64,000 nucleotides of DNA from Thalassospira lucentensis MCCC 1A00383 = DSM 14000 (GCF_000421265.1 NZ_ATWN01000011.1:124001-188000); one strand, 5' to 3'; numbered from the stretch's first letter, positions 1 to 9,294 are shown. Translations and numbers: made by a program. The notes: a model not told the origin generated them from the letters alone.

Positions 1-498
1 GGATGCCGACACGTTATTGCCATCGCCAACCCAGGCAAATTTAAGCCCGTCAAGACGGCCCTTATGTTCCTTGATCGTCATCAGGTCGGCCATGATCTGA
101 CACGGGTGGCTTTGATCGGTCAGGCCATTGATCACCGGCACCGTGGCGTATTTCGCCATTTCCAAAAGTTTGGATTCATCGGTGGTGCGGATCATGATCG
201 CATCGACAAAACGCGACAAAACGCGCGCCGTATCGGCAATGGTTTCGCCGCGGCCAAGCTGGCTGCTGTCGGCATCAAGCACAACAACATCCCCGCCAAG
301 CTGGCGCATGCCAACTTCAAACGACACGCGCGTACGGGTCGATGGCTTTTCAAAAATAAGGGCCAGAGTCTTACCCGCAAGCGGCTTGTCCCCAAACGGG
401 GCTTTACCCGCTTTTTCGGAATCCCCAAGGGTCAGAATATCGTTCAGCGTGCCAGACGGCAGCACATCGATATCGAGAAAATGGCGAATATCAGTCAT
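1..498 (-). CDS. argF: Ornithine carbamoyltransferase, 3' end beyond the window
   Basis: Cytoplasmic enzyme of arginine synthesis that joins carbamoyl phosphate and ornithine to give citrulline. Only the first 166 residues lie in the window; the reading frame is open to the left edge. Visible signatures are the carbamoyl-phosphate loop STRTRVSFE (residues 53-61) and the HPCQ motif (131-134), both diagnostic of the carbamoyltransferase family, with ornithine type favoured by the argD neighbour. The ATG at 498 lies 26 bases after the argD stop, so the two are probably co-transcribed as argD-argF. Identity is confident; nothing can be said about the C-terminal half, including the ornithine-binding loop. 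Confidence 0.95.
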   Translation of the reverse strand, partial: MTDIRHFLDIDVLPSGTLNDILTLGDSEKAGKAPFGDKPLAGKTLALIFEKPSTRTRVSFEVGMRQLGGDVVVLDADSSQLGRGETIADTARVLSRFVDAIMIRTTDESKLLEMAKYATVPVINGLTDQSHPCQIMADLMTIKEHKGRLDGLKFAWVGDGNNVSAS

Positions 499-524
499 AA
501 ATCAATCTTCCTTACTGCGCGCCA

Positions 525-1697
525 TTACGACGCGAGAGCAGCCGCGCACGCATCAATTGCGGTCAGCGCCTCGTCAACATGGGTTTTGGTGATGTTAAGC
601 GGCGGTATAAGTCGCACCACATTGTCGCCTGCCGGAACCGTCAAAAGGTTCAACTCACGCAGTTTGGCAACAACATCACCGTTGTTTGGCACCGTTTTCA
701 TGCCCAAAAGAAGGCCCTTGCCGCGTACTTCGTCGATAAAGCCCGGATGCTTGCGCGCAATCGCATCAAGCCCATCACGGATCAAGCCGCTCATCTCAAG
801 CACATGGTCCAGGAAACCGGGTTTCAGAACTTCATCAAGCACCGCATTGGCCGCCGCCGTTGCCAGCTGATTGCCGCCAAAGGTCGTCCCATGCATGCCC
901 GGCGAAAAGGCAGAAGCCGCCTTTTCATTGGCCAAAAGGGCGCCGATCGGGAACCCGCCGCCAAGACCCTTGGCAGAAGACACAATATCGGGCTGCATGT
1001 CTGACCATTCATAGCAAAACAGCTTGCCGGTCCGGCCAATGCCGGTCTGAACTTCGTCAAACATCACAAGCAGGCCAAACTCGTCGGCCGCCTTGCGCAC
1101 CCCTTCAAGATAACCATCAGGCGCCTTGCAAATCCCGCCTTCGCCCTGAATGGGTTCAAGCAAAATACCGCCGGTGTTTTCGGTAATGCCATTACGCAAT
1201 TCATTGAGATTGCCAAACGCCACCCGGTCAAAGCCGTCGGGCATCGGGCCAAAGCCCTCACGGTATTTTTCGCTATAGCCCGCGGTCAGCGTGCCCAAGG
1301 TCCGGCCATGGAACGCATTGGTCGCGACCAATATGCGATTCTTTTGCGCATGGCCCGACACATGCTGATACCGGCGCAGCATCTTGATGCCCGCTTCATT
1401 GGCTTCCGCACCAGAATTACAGAAGAACACCGTATCGGCAAAACTATGGGCAATCAGACGTTCGGCCAGTTTCTGCTGACCGGGCATCTGATACAGGTTC
1501 GATGTATGCCAAAGTTTGCCAACCTGTTCGGTCAGTTCCTTAACAAGATGCGGGTGCGAATGGCCAAGGGTATTGACCGCAATACCCGACCCGAAATCGA
1601 GGAATCGTCGGCCGTCCTGCGCAAAGAGATAAGGTCCAACACCTTTCTCAAAGGCCAGATCGGCCCGCGCGTAGGTCGGCATGACGGGAGTAATCAC
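525..1697 (-). CDS. argD: Acetylornithine aminotransferase
   Basis: PLP-dependent class III aminotransferase that converts N-acetylglutamate semialdehyde to N-acetylornithine; it may also serve lysine synthesis as succinyl-DAP transaminase, as family members do. The 390 residues are full family length. Visible are the cofactor-binding NSGAEAN segment (94-100), the DEVQTGIGRTG stretch with Asp214, and the Schiff-base lysine Lys243 in SSAKGLGGG. The start is taken as GTG at 1697 because a GAGGA ribosome site lies 8 bases upstream; an ATG at 1682 is the alternative. It leads the argD-argF pair. A TGACC-N4-GGTCA palindrome sits about 40 bases upstream. Confidence 0.96.
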   Translation of the reverse strand: MITPVMPTYARADLAFEKGVGPYLFAQDGRRFLDFGSGIAVNTLGHSHPHLVKELTEQVGKLWHTSNLYQMPGQQKLAERLIAHSFADTVFFCNSGAEANEAGIKMLRRYQHVSGHAQKNRILVATNAFHGRTLGTLTAGYSEKYREGFGPMPDGFDRVAFGNLNELRNGITENTGGILLEPIQGEGGICKAPDGYLEGVRKAADEFGLLVMFDEVQTGIGRTGKLFCYEWSDMQPDIVSSAKGLGGGFPIGALLANEKAASAFSPGMHGTTFGGNQLATAAANAVLDEVLKPGFLDHVLEMSGLIRDGLDAIARKHPGFIDEVRGKGLLLGMKTVPNNGDVVAKLRELNLLTVPAGDNVVRLIPPLNITKTHVDEALTAIDACAAALAS

Positions 1698-1734
1698 TTT
1701 TTCATTCCTCGAATTAGGGTAAAAATCACATTCT

Positions 1735-1748
1735 TGACCGTTTGGTCA
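1735..1748. promoter_or_regulatory. Perfect palindrome in the argD upstream region
   Basis: TGACC-GTTT-GGTCA, with 5-base arms, lies 38-51 bases upstream of the argD start. The TGACC half also resembles a -35 element. Arms of this type are common in TetR-family operators, so this could be an operator, but no cognate regulator lies nearby. It is a pattern call only. Confidence 0.35.
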
Positions 1749-1853
1749 GTACCGGCAGAATACCGGGAAGCCGGGGAGTATCAAGAGATTCCTGATGTCT
1801 GTCAACGCCGCAAAACCCCGTAGACCGTACAGCACAAACTGGCCTCCACAATG

Positions 1854-1886
1854 AAAAAGGGCAGCATCCACGATGTGATGCTGCCC
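1854..1886 (-). terminator. Rho-independent terminator after the ABC-2 permease gene
   Basis: GGGCAGCATC pairs perfectly with GATGCTGCCC (1859-1868 with 1877-1886, loop of 8). Read on the minus strand, the stem is followed by five T residues. It lies 42 bases downstream of the permease stop, so it ends that transcript before argD. Confidence 0.8.
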
Positions 1887-1927
1887 GATTGATTGGATTT
1901 TGCGCCAGACCGCGCTGTTTGGCGTGG

Positions 1928-2722
1928 TTACGCCTTAAGCTTATACCCGCTTTTGATCATGCGATAGCACAGCAACCACAGCAACGCATTGACCGCTGCC
2001 AACACAACAACGCCGGTCATGATGGTGCCGTCCGAAATGCCGGTAAAGCCATAACGGAACCCGTCAATCATGTAGAAGAACGGGTTGAAATGCACCAGAA
2101 TCTGCCCCGCTTCGGGCAGGCTGTCCGCACTGTAAAACGTGCCTGACAGGAACGACAGCGGAGTGACGACAAAGTTGGTGACAACCGCGATATGGTCGAA
2201 CTTCTCGGCCCAGACGCCGCCCGCAATCCCCAGAAGGGCTAGCATCAAGGACGCAGAAATCCCGAAATACAGGATCGCCCAGATGTTATGGATGCGGATA
2301 TCGACAAAGAACGCCATGACAATGGCGGTAACAGCACCCACCATCACACCACGGGTCACCGCACCAAAGGCAAACCCGGCAACCATTTCACCAGGCGACA
2401 ATGGCGGCATCAAAACGTCGACAATATTGCCCTGAACTTTCGCAATCGTCAGCGAACTTGATGAATTGGCAAAGGCGTTTTGCGCCATAGTCATCATGAC
2501 AAGACCGGGCGCGAGGAAGGTGGCGAAGGCAATGCCATTTACTGTCTCAACCGCCCGGCCAAGCGCCAGCAGAAACACAGCAAGAAACAGAAGACTGGTC
2601 ACAACCGGCGCGCCAATGGTTTGCAGATGCACATTGAGGAAGCGTCGAACTTCCTTGGCATACAGCGTCCAAAGACCAAGCCAGTTGACCGCGCCCATCT
2701 GACGTGGGGCTAGTTCACTCAT
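1928..2722 (-). CDS. ABC-2 type transporter permease
   Basis: Integral inner-membrane permease of the ABC-2 family (264 residues), the class that exports polysaccharides, drugs or heme-like cargo. After a short cytosolic N-terminus with VNWLGLWTLYAKEVRRF, about six hydrophobic segments follow, including one around the conserved ABC-2 PLSFLSGTFYSADSLP region near the C-terminal third. The ATG at 2722 was chosen because AAGGAAA stands 6-7 bases upstream; the frame stays open further upstream but without a better start. No ATP-binding partner gene is adjacent, which is unusual because ATPase and permease are normally neighbours. Substrate unknown. recX is divergent from it. Confidence 0.85.
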   Translation of the reverse strand: MSELAPRQMGAVNWLGLWTLYAKEVRRFLNVHLQTIGAPVVTSLLFLAVFLLALGRAVETVNGIAFATFLAPGLVMMTMAQNAFANSSSSLTIAKVQGNIVDVLMPPLSPGEMVAGFAFGAVTRGVMVGAVTAIVMAFFVDIRIHNIWAILYFGISASLMLALLGIAGGVWAEKFDHIAVVTNFVVTPLSFLSGTFYSADSLPEAGQILVHFNPFFYMIDGFRYGFTGISDGTIMTGVVVLAAVNALLWLLCYRMIKSGYKLKA

Positions 2723-2804
2723 AGAATTTCCTTCGGAAAAATGCAGACAATTGCCGGTAAAATAGGGAGAGTAGGGTACTTGTTGCAAGGGTGCGTATTC
2801 ATTC

Positions 2805-3533
2805 ATGATGGCGAACATGACACAAAAACAGCGCCAAGGCCCGGAAACCCTGGAGTCTGACGGCGAAAACAAGCCGGTCGGAAATGCCCGTTTTTCGACC
2901 TCAAACCGGAAAAATGCCCAAAACGCCAAGGACAAGCAGCGCGAAGCCAACCGCCCGCGCCGTGTCACGCGCGATTATCTGATGAATTACGCGACCTGGT
3001 ATCTTGAACGGTTTGCCGCCTCACGTGCCCGGCTTGAAAAACTGATGCGCGGTAAAATACGTCTGTCGGCGGCGGAATATGGCACCGACCCCGAAGAAGC
3101 CGAAAACTGGATGAAGTCGGTTCTGTCTGCCTGCGAACAGGCTGGTTTTATCAATGATGATGCCTATGCCAAGGGACGGGCAAGATCGCTTTTGCGCAAG
3201 GGCAAGGCCATCCGGGTGATTGCGGCTGACTTATCGGCACGCGGCATTGCATCGCACCAGATTGATCACGCGATTAAGGAACTTAAGGCCGAAGCCGACC
3301 AAGCCGCCTATGAAGAAGTTCGGGGCACCGATCCAAACATCGCCGCCGCTGCCGCCTATGCCCGTCGTCGGCGTCTTGGCCCTTGGCGCCGCCCCGATAT
3401 CCGCGACGAAAAACGCGAAAAAGATATGGCCGCCCTCGCCCGACAGGGATTTGGCTATGACACCGCCACCCGCATCATCAACAGCGACCTTGATGAACTG
3501 AAAGATCTGTTGTCGATGATTGACGGCATTTGA
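2805..3533 (+). CDS. recX: RecX family regulatory protein
   Basis: Small cytoplasmic helical-repeat protein; RecX proteins bind RecA filaments and limit recombination. The 242 residues carry the typical regions: YLxRFAASRARLEKLMRGKI near residue 70, SACEQAGFINDDAYA near 110, and LLRKGKAIRVIAADLSARGI near 130. The C-terminal third, with AARRRRLGPWRR-like basic sequence and GFGYDTATRII, is the usual third repeat. The first ~55 residues are polar, low in complexity and probably disordered. Tandem ATGs at 2805 and 2808 and another at 2817 make the exact start uncertain. It is not linked to recA here, which is common in this class. Confidence 0.88.
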   Translation: MMANMTQKQRQGPETLESDGENKPVGNARFSTSNRKNAQNAKDKQREANRPRRVTRDYLMNYATWYLERFAASRARLEKLMRGKIRLSAAEYGTDPEEAENWMKSVLSACEQAGFINDDAYAKGRARSLLRKGKAIRVIAADLSARGIASHQIDHAIKELKAEADQAAYEEVRGTDPNIAAAAAYARRRRLGPWRRPDIRDEKREKDMAALARQGFGYDTATRIINSDLDELKDLLSMIDGI

Positions 3534-3601
3534 TCGCCGGATCAAAGGCGGTTATCACTAATCCATCCTTTTGCATCCCTGTTGATACGGAGACCCCAGA
3601 C

Positions 3602-3937
3602 ATGATGGTCCGCATCTATCACAATCCGCGCTGTTCCAAATCGCGTCAGACACTGGCCCTGATCGAAGAAAAAGGCATCACACCCGATGTCATTCTTTAT
3701 CTCGACACACCGCCGTCCCCGCAAGAAATGTCAGAACTGATTGAGATGCTCGGCATGCAGCCCGAAGACATCCTGCGCAAAAAAGAAGCCAAAGAAGAAG
3801 GCATTGCCGATCTGCGTGGGCAGGAGCTTATCGAGGCGCTTTGCGCCCATCCGCGCGCGCTCGAACGTCCGATTGTAGTCAATGGCCACAAGGCCGTTCT
3901 GGGCCGCCCACCGGAAAACGTGCTCGATATTCTGTAA
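3602..3937 (+). CDS. arsC: ArsC-like (glutaredoxin-dependent) arsenate reductase family protein
   Basis: Thioredoxin-fold protein of 111 residues, the usual length of the ArsC/Spx family. The N-terminus IYHNPRCSKSRQTL supplies the single catalytic Cys of the glutaredoxin-dependent type, and the C-terminal ERPIVVNG and VLGRPPENVL segments supply the arginines that cradle arsenate or glutathione. The start at ATG 3602 is set by GGAG about 9 bases upstream; an in-frame ATG follows at once. There is no arsR, arsB or acr3 nearby, so a general thiol-redox role is as likely as arsenic resistance. Family assignment is firm, substrate is not. Confidence 0.88.
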   Translation: MMVRIYHNPRCSKSRQTLALIEEKGITPDVILYLDTPPSPQEMSELIEMLGMQPEDILRKKEAKEEGIADLRGQELIEALCAHPRALERPIVVNGHKAVLGRPPENVLDIL

Positions 3938-3993
3938 TCGCCCACAGGCTGCATAGGATGGTTGCTTGCGGCCACCGTCCATCTTTTTACGTC

Positions 3994-4013
3994 ATGCCCG
4001 CGAAGGCGGGCAT
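3994..4013. repeat. Short dispersed palindromic repeat
   Basis: ATGCCCGC-GAAG-GCGGGCAT forms a perfect 8-base-pair hairpin between the arsC and lrgA genes. A related copy lies at 19948-19973. This core (CCCGCGAAGGCGGG) resembles palindromes scattered through many proteobacterial intergenic regions, from memory. Function is unknown; the hairpin may also slow transcription after arsC. Confidence 0.7.
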
Positions 4014-4186
4014 CCATGTATGCCCAGGCTCCCTGTTAGAAAGCCGGGAAACACCCGTAACATCAAACGCCTGTGCCGCTTTGGCACGGGCGTTTTTCGT
4101 TATTAGTAAAAGTCTAAAGCCCCGAATGCCATTATGTCATAGGCTCAGAAACGCATAAATGAACCGCACCTATCGGGAGGCCATTG

Positions 4187-4564
4187 ATGATTGCCGCATT
4201 CGCCCTGATCCTTGTTTGCCAATTGTTTGGCGAAGTCATATCGGAACTGTTTGACCTGCCGGTACCCGGACCTGTGATCGGTCTGGTGCTGTTGTTCTTT
4301 GGCTTGTTGATCAGTCGCAAACCGCCAAAGGTCCTGACCGATGCGGCCGATAACCTTCTGATCCATTTTTCATTGCTGTTTGTGCCCGCCGGTGTCGGCG
4401 TTGTCACCCAGATTGACCGGCTTAAGGGCGATTGGCTGCCGATTACGGCGTCTTTGATTGTCTCGACCTTGCTCGCCATCGTGCTGACCGCGATGCTGAT
4501 GTCAAAGCTTCTGCCTAAACAAACCGATGTATCCACCCCAGATAGCGCAAAGGATGCATCGTAA
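4187..4564 (+). CDS. lrgA: CidA/LrgA family holin-like membrane protein
   Basis: Inner-membrane protein of 125 residues with four hydrophobic segments: IAAFALILVCQLFGEVI, the conserved PVPGPVIGLVLLFFGLL motif, the LLFVPAGVGVV segment and the C-terminal LIVSTLLAIVLTAML. These are the hallmarks of LrgA/CidA, proposed in other bacteria to form holin-like pores or to move overflow metabolites such as pyruvate. The ATG at 4187 has GGGAGG 6 bases upstream; a TTG just before it is less likely. Its stop overlaps the lrgB start by one base, so the two are translationally coupled. Confidence 0.9.
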   Translation: MIAAFALILVCQLFGEVISELFDLPVPGPVIGLVLLFFGLLISRKPPKVLTDAADNLLIHFSLLFVPAGVGVVTQIDRLKGDWLPITASLIVSTLLAIVLTAMLMSKLLPKQTDVSTPDSAKDAS

Positions 4565-5286
4565 TGGAAACCGATATCACACAGCTTTGGGTTTATCTGT
4601 CGACCAAACCGCTGACCGGACTAACCATCACGCTTGTCGCCTATTCCATCGGGTTCTGGCTGTATCAGAAAAGCAACCGCAACCCGATGTGCAATCCGGT
4701 CGTGATTGCCATTGCGCTGATCGCGTTTCTTCTCAAGATGACAGACACGCCCTATGCCACCTATTTCGAAGGCGCACAGTTTGTGCACTTCCTGCTTGGC
4801 CCGGCCACCGTTGCCTTGGCCGTGCCGCTGTTTCGTCAAACCGAAACGCTTAAACGCGCCATGCCGGTAATTGTCTTTGGTGTTTTATTCGGATCCTTGG
4901 TTGCCAGTGCCAGCACGGTTCTTTTGGCGTGGGCTTTGGGCGCAAGTCCGGAAACACTGGCGTCACTGGCCCCAAAATCGGTGACCACCCCGGTTGCCAT
5001 GGGCATTGCCGAAAACATTGGTGGCGTTCCGGCCCTGACGGCGGTTTGCGTCATTGCCACGGGTATTGTCGGGGCGACACTTGGCCCGATGGTGATGAAT
5101 ATGGCGCGATTGAAAGACTGGCGGGCACGGGGCTTTGCCATGGGCGTCGCATCGCACGGGATTGGAACCGCGCGCGCCTTTCAGGTCAATGAAACGGCGG
5201 GGGCTTTTTCCGGATTGGCGATGGGGCTAAACACCATGGCAACCGCCATCACCATCCCGTTTTTATGGCACTGGATATTCGGGTAA
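4564..5286 (+). CDS. lrgB: LrgB/CidB family membrane protein
   Basis: Partner of LrgA in the inner membrane, 240 residues, about seven hydrophobic segments. The LrgB core is clear: LAPKSVTTPVAMGIAENIGG near residue 136-155 and GVASHGIGTARAFQ near 196-210. LrgAB pairs are linked to murein hydrolase control or to export of overflow metabolites in other species; the substrate here is unknown. The gene overlaps lrgA by one base and the pair stands alone, with no LytS/LytR-type regulator visible. Confidence 0.92.
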   Translation: METDITQLWVYLSTKPLTGLTITLVAYSIGFWLYQKSNRNPMCNPVVIAIALIAFLLKMTDTPYATYFEGAQFVHFLLGPATVALAVPLFRQTETLKRAMPVIVFGVLFGSLVASASTVLLAWALGASPETLASLAPKSVTTPVAMGIAENIGGVPALTAVCVIATGIVGATLGPMVMNMARLKDWRARGFAMGVASHGIGTARAFQVNETAGAFSGLAMGLNTMATAITIPFLWHWIFG

Positions 5287-5294
5287 GACAAATA

Positions 5295-5783
5295 TCATCG
5301 GGCCAGAGGAGCACGGTACCGGGTATCACGCCCGGCAAGGCGACGCATGCGCAGCCCATCACGAATGTTTAACCCGATCAGAACAAGATTGACCCCACCG
5401 GCAATCAATTCAACCGCCTGAAGTGCTACAAACAGGCCATCCAGGTCACCACGATTGGCAAGGATCGCCAAAGATACGGCACTTGGGACAAGGATGAGAA
5501 GGCCATTGGCCGCAATGAATTTCATCCTGCGCAGTTTGAGTGCCAAAACACCGGAAATATGCCCGCGCGCCAAACGAAGACCTGACGCACCGGTCGCAGC
5601 CAGTGTGGGAACAAGCAGCAGTACCCCCCACGCAACTGCCGTTTTAACCGCAACGATTTGAACATGTGATCCACCAAGTTCGACAAGCACCGTTGCCAGC
5701 CAGAACGTAGCAATCAAAAGGAACGCCGCCCCACCGGCAATACGGTGAAGGGTGCGCAATAGAGTGTTTGTTGATATGGACAT
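5295..5783 (-). CDS. Small membrane protein of unknown function
   Basis: A 162-residue protein with four hydrophobic segments (about residues 15-35, 48-68, 88-108 and 118-140) and a basic C-terminus with MRRLAGRDTRYR. No family is recognised. The ATG at 5783 was chosen because AAAGAG lies about 6 bases upstream; an ATG at 5789 is the alternative. It is transcribed divergently from a MarR-type regulator, and the region between them carries paired palindromes, so it is very likely the regulator's target. A role in stress or solute handling is possible but the sequence does not show one. Confidence 0.75.
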   Translation of the reverse strand: MSISTNTLLRTLHRIAGGAAFLLIATFWLATVLVELGGSHVQIVAVKTAVAWGVLLLVPTLAATGASGLRLARGHISGVLALKLRRMKFIAANGLLILVPSAVSLAILANRGDLDGLFVALQAVELIAGGVNLVLIGLNIRDGLRMRRLAGRDTRYRAPLAR

Positions 5784-5833
5784 CGTCATCTCTTTTTGAA
5801 CAAGGATTGCGATGTGGCGCCACACGTATTTAA

Positions 5834-5877
5834 ATAGCATACTATATATTACATAGCAAGCTATGCATCTAAATGCA
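5834..5877. promoter_or_regulatory. Cluster of palindromes between the membrane-protein and marR-type genes
   Basis: Three inverted repeats stand close together: ATAG-CATA-CTAT (5834-5845), CATAGC-AA-GCTATG (5852-5865, perfect 6-base arms) and TGCAT-CTAA-ATGCA (5864-5877). The first two have centres 19 bases apart, on nearly the same helix face. This is what a MarR-type autoregulator's operator between divergent promoters would look like. Inference from pattern and position. Confidence 0.6.
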
Positions 5878-5890
5878 CACAGGAGCCTCC

Positions 5891-6352
5891 ATGCCGCTGA
5901 AACGAACCCAGTCTGCGGGATATATGACCAATTGGGCTGCACGCCTGTTTGCGCGTGCCATTGACCAGAAACTCAAACCCATGGGCATGAGCAGTGGATA
6001 CCTGCCGGTTTTCTTTGCGCTGGCGGATGGCACGGCACGCACGCAAAAGCAGCTGGCCCTTGGTGCTGGCATTGAACAACCCACCATGGCCGCGACGCTC
6101 AATCGCATGGAACGCGATGGATGGATCGAGCGGGAAAAAGACGGCGAAGATCGCCGCATTACCCACATCCGGTTGAGTGCTGCGGCCCGTGACAAGGCAC
6201 AAGACATTCAGGCCATCGTCAATCAGGTCAACGAAACTGCCCTGTCAGGCTTAAACAGTCTGGAACAACGCGTTTTGCTGGACGCGCTGGGCAAGGTCAC
6301 CATGGCCCTGACCCGCACAGAAGAAAACCAGAAACACCCCGTACCGAAATAA
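5891..6352 (+). CDS. MarR family transcriptional regulator
   Basis: Winged-helix dimeric repressor family, 153 residues. The DNA-binding core reads QKQLALGAGIEQPTMAATLNRMERDGWIEREKDGEDRR, with the wing DGEDRRITHIRLS typical of MarR proteins. The ATG at 5891 has AGGAG 6 bases upstream; an earlier in-frame ATG at 5873 lies inside the palindromic region and is unlikely. It probably represses itself and the divergent membrane-protein gene through the palindromes at 5834-5877. The inducer is unknown. Confidence 0.9.
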   Translation: MPLKRTQSAGYMTNWAARLFARAIDQKLKPMGMSSGYLPVFFALADGTARTQKQLALGAGIEQPTMAATLNRMERDGWIEREKDGEDRRITHIRLSAAARDKAQDIQAIVNQVNETALSGLNSLEQRVLLDALGKVTMALTRTEENQKHPVPK

Positions 6353-6442
6353 CATGCCGACTTAACCGTCCGTGTGGCGGGATGCCCCGTTGCGATGCGG
6401 GTGGTAGCATCGGGTGAGCCGAAGCTCACCCGACCCTGTCAT

Positions 6443-8146
6443 TTAACCTGCACGCAGCTGCGACAGAAACTCTGAAACAGTATCCTGCAGGGTATCAATC
6501 TGCTTGGCCAGATCACCAACGGTCGCATCAAGTTCGCCCGCCGCAGCACCGCTGCTGCTGGCGGCTTTATGGATTTCGTCGATGTTGGCAACCACTTCGT
6601 TCGATCCTGAAGATGCGCTTGTTGCACTGTTGGCGATTTCGTTGACGGCCGAGTTTTGCTCGGACACGGCTGACGCAATGCCGTTGGCAATTTCGCTGAT
6701 CGACGAGATTGTCTGGGTTACCTTCTCGATGGCCTCCACCGTGACCTTGGTTTCATCCTGAATCGCCCCGATCTGCTGGGCGATTTCGTCGGTGGCCTTG
6801 GCCGTCTGATTGGCAAGGTTTTTGACCTCCTGGGCCACCACGGCAAAGCCTTTGCCCGCTTCGCCTGCGCGCGCGGCTTCAATCGTCGCATTCAGGGCCA
6901 AAAGGTTGGTCTGCGATGCGATATCGTTAATCAGGCTGACAACCTGACCAATGCGCTCGGCTGCTTCGGCAAGTCCACCAACCATTTCATTGGCCCGCGA
7001 TGCCTCACCCACCGCAGCCTCGGCGATCGAAGTCGACTCGTGGACCTGACCGCCAATCTGGCTGATCGATGCCGACAGTTCTTCGGTTGCCGCGGCAACC
7101 GTTTGAACGTTACGGGCCGAATCATTGGCCGCTTCTGAAACCTTCTGGCTTTGATTGACCGAGTGATTTGCAGAATCACGCATTGAGTTGGTTGATTTCA
7201 ACATGCCGCCGGTTGCCGCACGAACAGATGTGACGATCTGACCAATAGACTGTTCGAGTTCCACCGCCAATTTGTTGCGTTGATCAATCGCTTCCTGTTT
7301 GGACCGTTTTTCTGCAACAACACGGGCTTCTTCGGCTTCTTCGATTTTGGCCGCCGTTTCACGCCAGCGCACCAAACCGTTGGCGATCAGCCCGATCTCG
7401 TCCTTGCGCTCGGTAAAGGAGACCTCTTCGCTGAAATCGCGTTCAACGAAACGCGAAATCGTCTGACCAAGCACCCGTAGCGGGCCAAGCTGCCAACGCA
7501 GTAACAAGAACAGAAGCAAGGCCGAGACAACGGCAACGATCACACCAACAATGGCGATACGCGCTTCGATCTCACCAGCAACAGCAGCGACTTCTGCCTT
7601 TTTAATACCAACATACAAAATGCCCAGAATATCGCCGGTCGGCGTCATGATCGGACTGTATTGCGTGACATATTCCGTACCAAGAATAAGCGCTTCACCG
7701 CGGAACGTGTTGCCCGACATGATCGGCGCGTAAGCCGCACTGCCTTTGCCAAGCATTGTCCCAACAGCACGTGTACCATCGGGTTTGATGATGTTGGTTG
7801 AAACTCGGATAAAATCTTCTTCCGCCGGGACATAGGCAAACACGGTTGCCGTTTGACCGGTGGCCGTGCCAATGCGGTCAATCAGGGCGTGGGAGGATAA
7901 ATCAGGGATTTCCGGCATCACCAGTTTGGATGTTTCGCCATCCTTGGTGATCACCATTTTAAAGTCGGGGTTGGCATCCTGCAGCAACAATGCTGCAACA
8001 CGAAGATTGAGTTTTTGCGACGCCAGACTGTCACTGGCGACCTGTTGATCGACACGCTGCATAATCAACACGCCCAGCAAAATGATCCCACTCATAAGAA
8101 TAAGAACGGCAGCTAAGGCGACTTTCAGTACCAAACTTTTCGACAT
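6443..8146 (-). CDS. Methyl-accepting chemotaxis protein with periplasmic Cache domain
   Basis: Transmembrane chemoreceptor of 567 residues. TM1 is about residues 7-29; the periplasmic part (30-195) reads as a single Cache fold, with [20 protein letters not shown] and [13 protein letters not shown] near its end; TM2 is about 196-216, followed by HAMP ([22 protein letters not shown]). The signalling hairpin carries the invariant tip motif around [33 protein letters not shown], which couples to CheA/CheW. No CheR/CheB-tethering pentapeptide is present at the C-terminus. Cache receptors of this form often sense small carboxylates or amines; the ligand is not readable. Single gene, no che genes nearby. 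Confidence 0.93.
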   Translation of the reverse strand: MSKSLVLKVALAAVLILMSGIILLGVLIMQRVDQQVASDSLASQKLNLRVAALLLQDANPDFKMVITKDGETSKLVMPEIPDLSSHALIDRIGTATGQTATVFAYVPAEEDFIRVSTNIIKPDGTRAVGTMLGKGSAAYAPIMSGNTFRGEALILGTEYVTQYSPIMTPTGDILGILYVGIKKAEVAAVAGEIEARIAIVGVIVAVVSALLLFLLLRWQLGPLRVLGQTISRFVERDFSEEVSFTERKDEIGLIANGLVRWRETAAKIEEAEEARVVAEKRSKQEAIDQRNKLAVELEQSIGQIVTSVRAATGGMLKSTNSMRDSANHSVNQSQKVSEAANDSARNVQTVAAATEELSASISQIGGQVHESTSIAEAAVGEASRANEMVGGLAEAAERIGQVVSLINDIASQTNLLALNATIEAARAGEAGKGFAVVAQEVKNLANQTAKATDEIAQQIGAIQDETKVTVEAIEKVTQTISSISEIANGIASAVSEQNSAVNEIANSATSASSGSNEVVANIDEIHKAASSSGAAAGELDATVGDLAKQIDTLQDTVSEFLSQLRAG

Positions 8147-8547
8147 GCTCTCTCCCTAATCACCATCAAGGACAAAACCAGAAGATCGACAGTGGATGGT
8201 TCTGTCCACATTTCATCAATAGCTTAGCGCCAGGATCAAGGCCCGAACCTAACCCATTATAAGGTATACAATATCAGAATTAACCTTTGCGTATAGTCGT
8301 TTATCCTGTTGCATAGGTTCGCACCTGCACAATTGCCTCAAACCGCACTGCGCATAAATAGCGGCATGGGCACGACGTACCGGACACACCGATACGCCAG
8401 AACATGACGCACGCCAAATCTGGTTATCTTTGGGGGATGTGGATTATGAAAAACCGGGCGTCAGAAAACCTGAATGCCGCCCGCCAGCAGATGTCGCAAA
8501 TGAATGCAGCAGGGTCTGGGGGCGGGACTTAGACTTAGGCTCAGGAC
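8147..8547. other. Gene-poor gap upstream of the chemoreceptor; one doubtful small ORF
   Basis: This 400-base stretch should hold the chemoreceptor promoter (minus strand) at its left end. On the plus strand an ATG at 8404 opens a 42-codon frame ending at 8532; an inner ATG at 8446 is preceded by GGGGGA. The predicted peptide is polar, ends in Gly/Ser repeats and matches nothing I know. I see no repeat or clear RNA structure. Confidence 0.4.
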
Positions 8548-9294
8548 CTAGTAATCAACCTTGACGAAATACAATCCATCCGCTGGTGCGGTAGGACCAC
8601 CCGCCGCGCGATTACAGGCCTCAAGTGCTTTTTTCACCCTAATCGGCTTCCAGCTTCCTTTGCCAACCAGAACCAGTGTCCCGACCATGTTGCGCACCTG
8701 ATGATGCAGGAACGACCGGCTTTCGGTGTGGATGCGGATTTCAAGCGGATCTTCGATGCTGCGCGTGACCTCAAGCTTTTCAAGCGTCTTGATCGGGCTG
8801 TTGGCCTGACATTCGCTGGCGCGGAAACTGGTGAAATCAAACGTGCCAATCAGGTGCTGGGCGGCTTCGTTCATCGCATCGATATCAAGCGGTTTGTAAA
8901 CCCCCCACGCCAACCCGGCTTCAAAGGTCAGCGGGGCGCGGCGATTGATGATGCGATACATGTAGTAGCGTTTTTTTGATGAAAACCGCGCGTGGAAATC
9001 TTCGGTGACTTCATCGCACAGCTTTACCGCGACCGGGGCCGGTTTAAGATAATGGTTGATCGCATTCATCACCGCTTCGGCCGGGTAATATTTCGGTAAA
9101 TCGAAATGCACCACCTGCCCCAGCGCATGCACCCCGGCGTCCGTCCGGCCCGATACATACACGCGCACAAATTCACCGACGAAATCCTCGATCGCGGTTT
9201 CAAACACCTTTTGAACCGAAATCACTTCGTCCTGATACTGCCACCCGTGATAGGGGCGGCCATCATATTCGACGGTGCATTTGTAGCGTTGCAT
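8548..9294 (-). CDS. truA: tRNA pseudouridine(38-40) synthase
   Basis: Isomerises uridines 38-40 in the anticodon arm of many tRNAs. The 248 residues match TruA length. The catalytic aspartate is Asp52 in SGRTDAGVHALGQ, and the family motifs YDGRPYHGWQYQ (10-21), RRAPLTFEAGLAWGVYK and FLHHQVRNMVGTL are all visible. It is followed on the right by the terminator of argG, so it has its own transcript. In many alphaproteobacteria truA follows fmt; that gene is not here. No oddities. Confidence 0.96.
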   Translation of the reverse strand: MQRYKCTVEYDGRPYHGWQYQDEVISVQKVFETAIEDFVGEFVRVYVSGRTDAGVHALGQVVHFDLPKYYPAEAVMNAINHYLKPAPVAVKLCDEVTEDFHARFSSKKRYYMYRIINRRAPLTFEAGLAWGVYKPLDIDAMNEAAQHLIGTFDFTSFRASECQANSPIKTLEKLEVTRSIEDPLEIRIHTESRSFLHHQVRNMVGTLVLVGKGSWKPIRVKKALEACNRAAGGPTAPADGLYFVKVDY

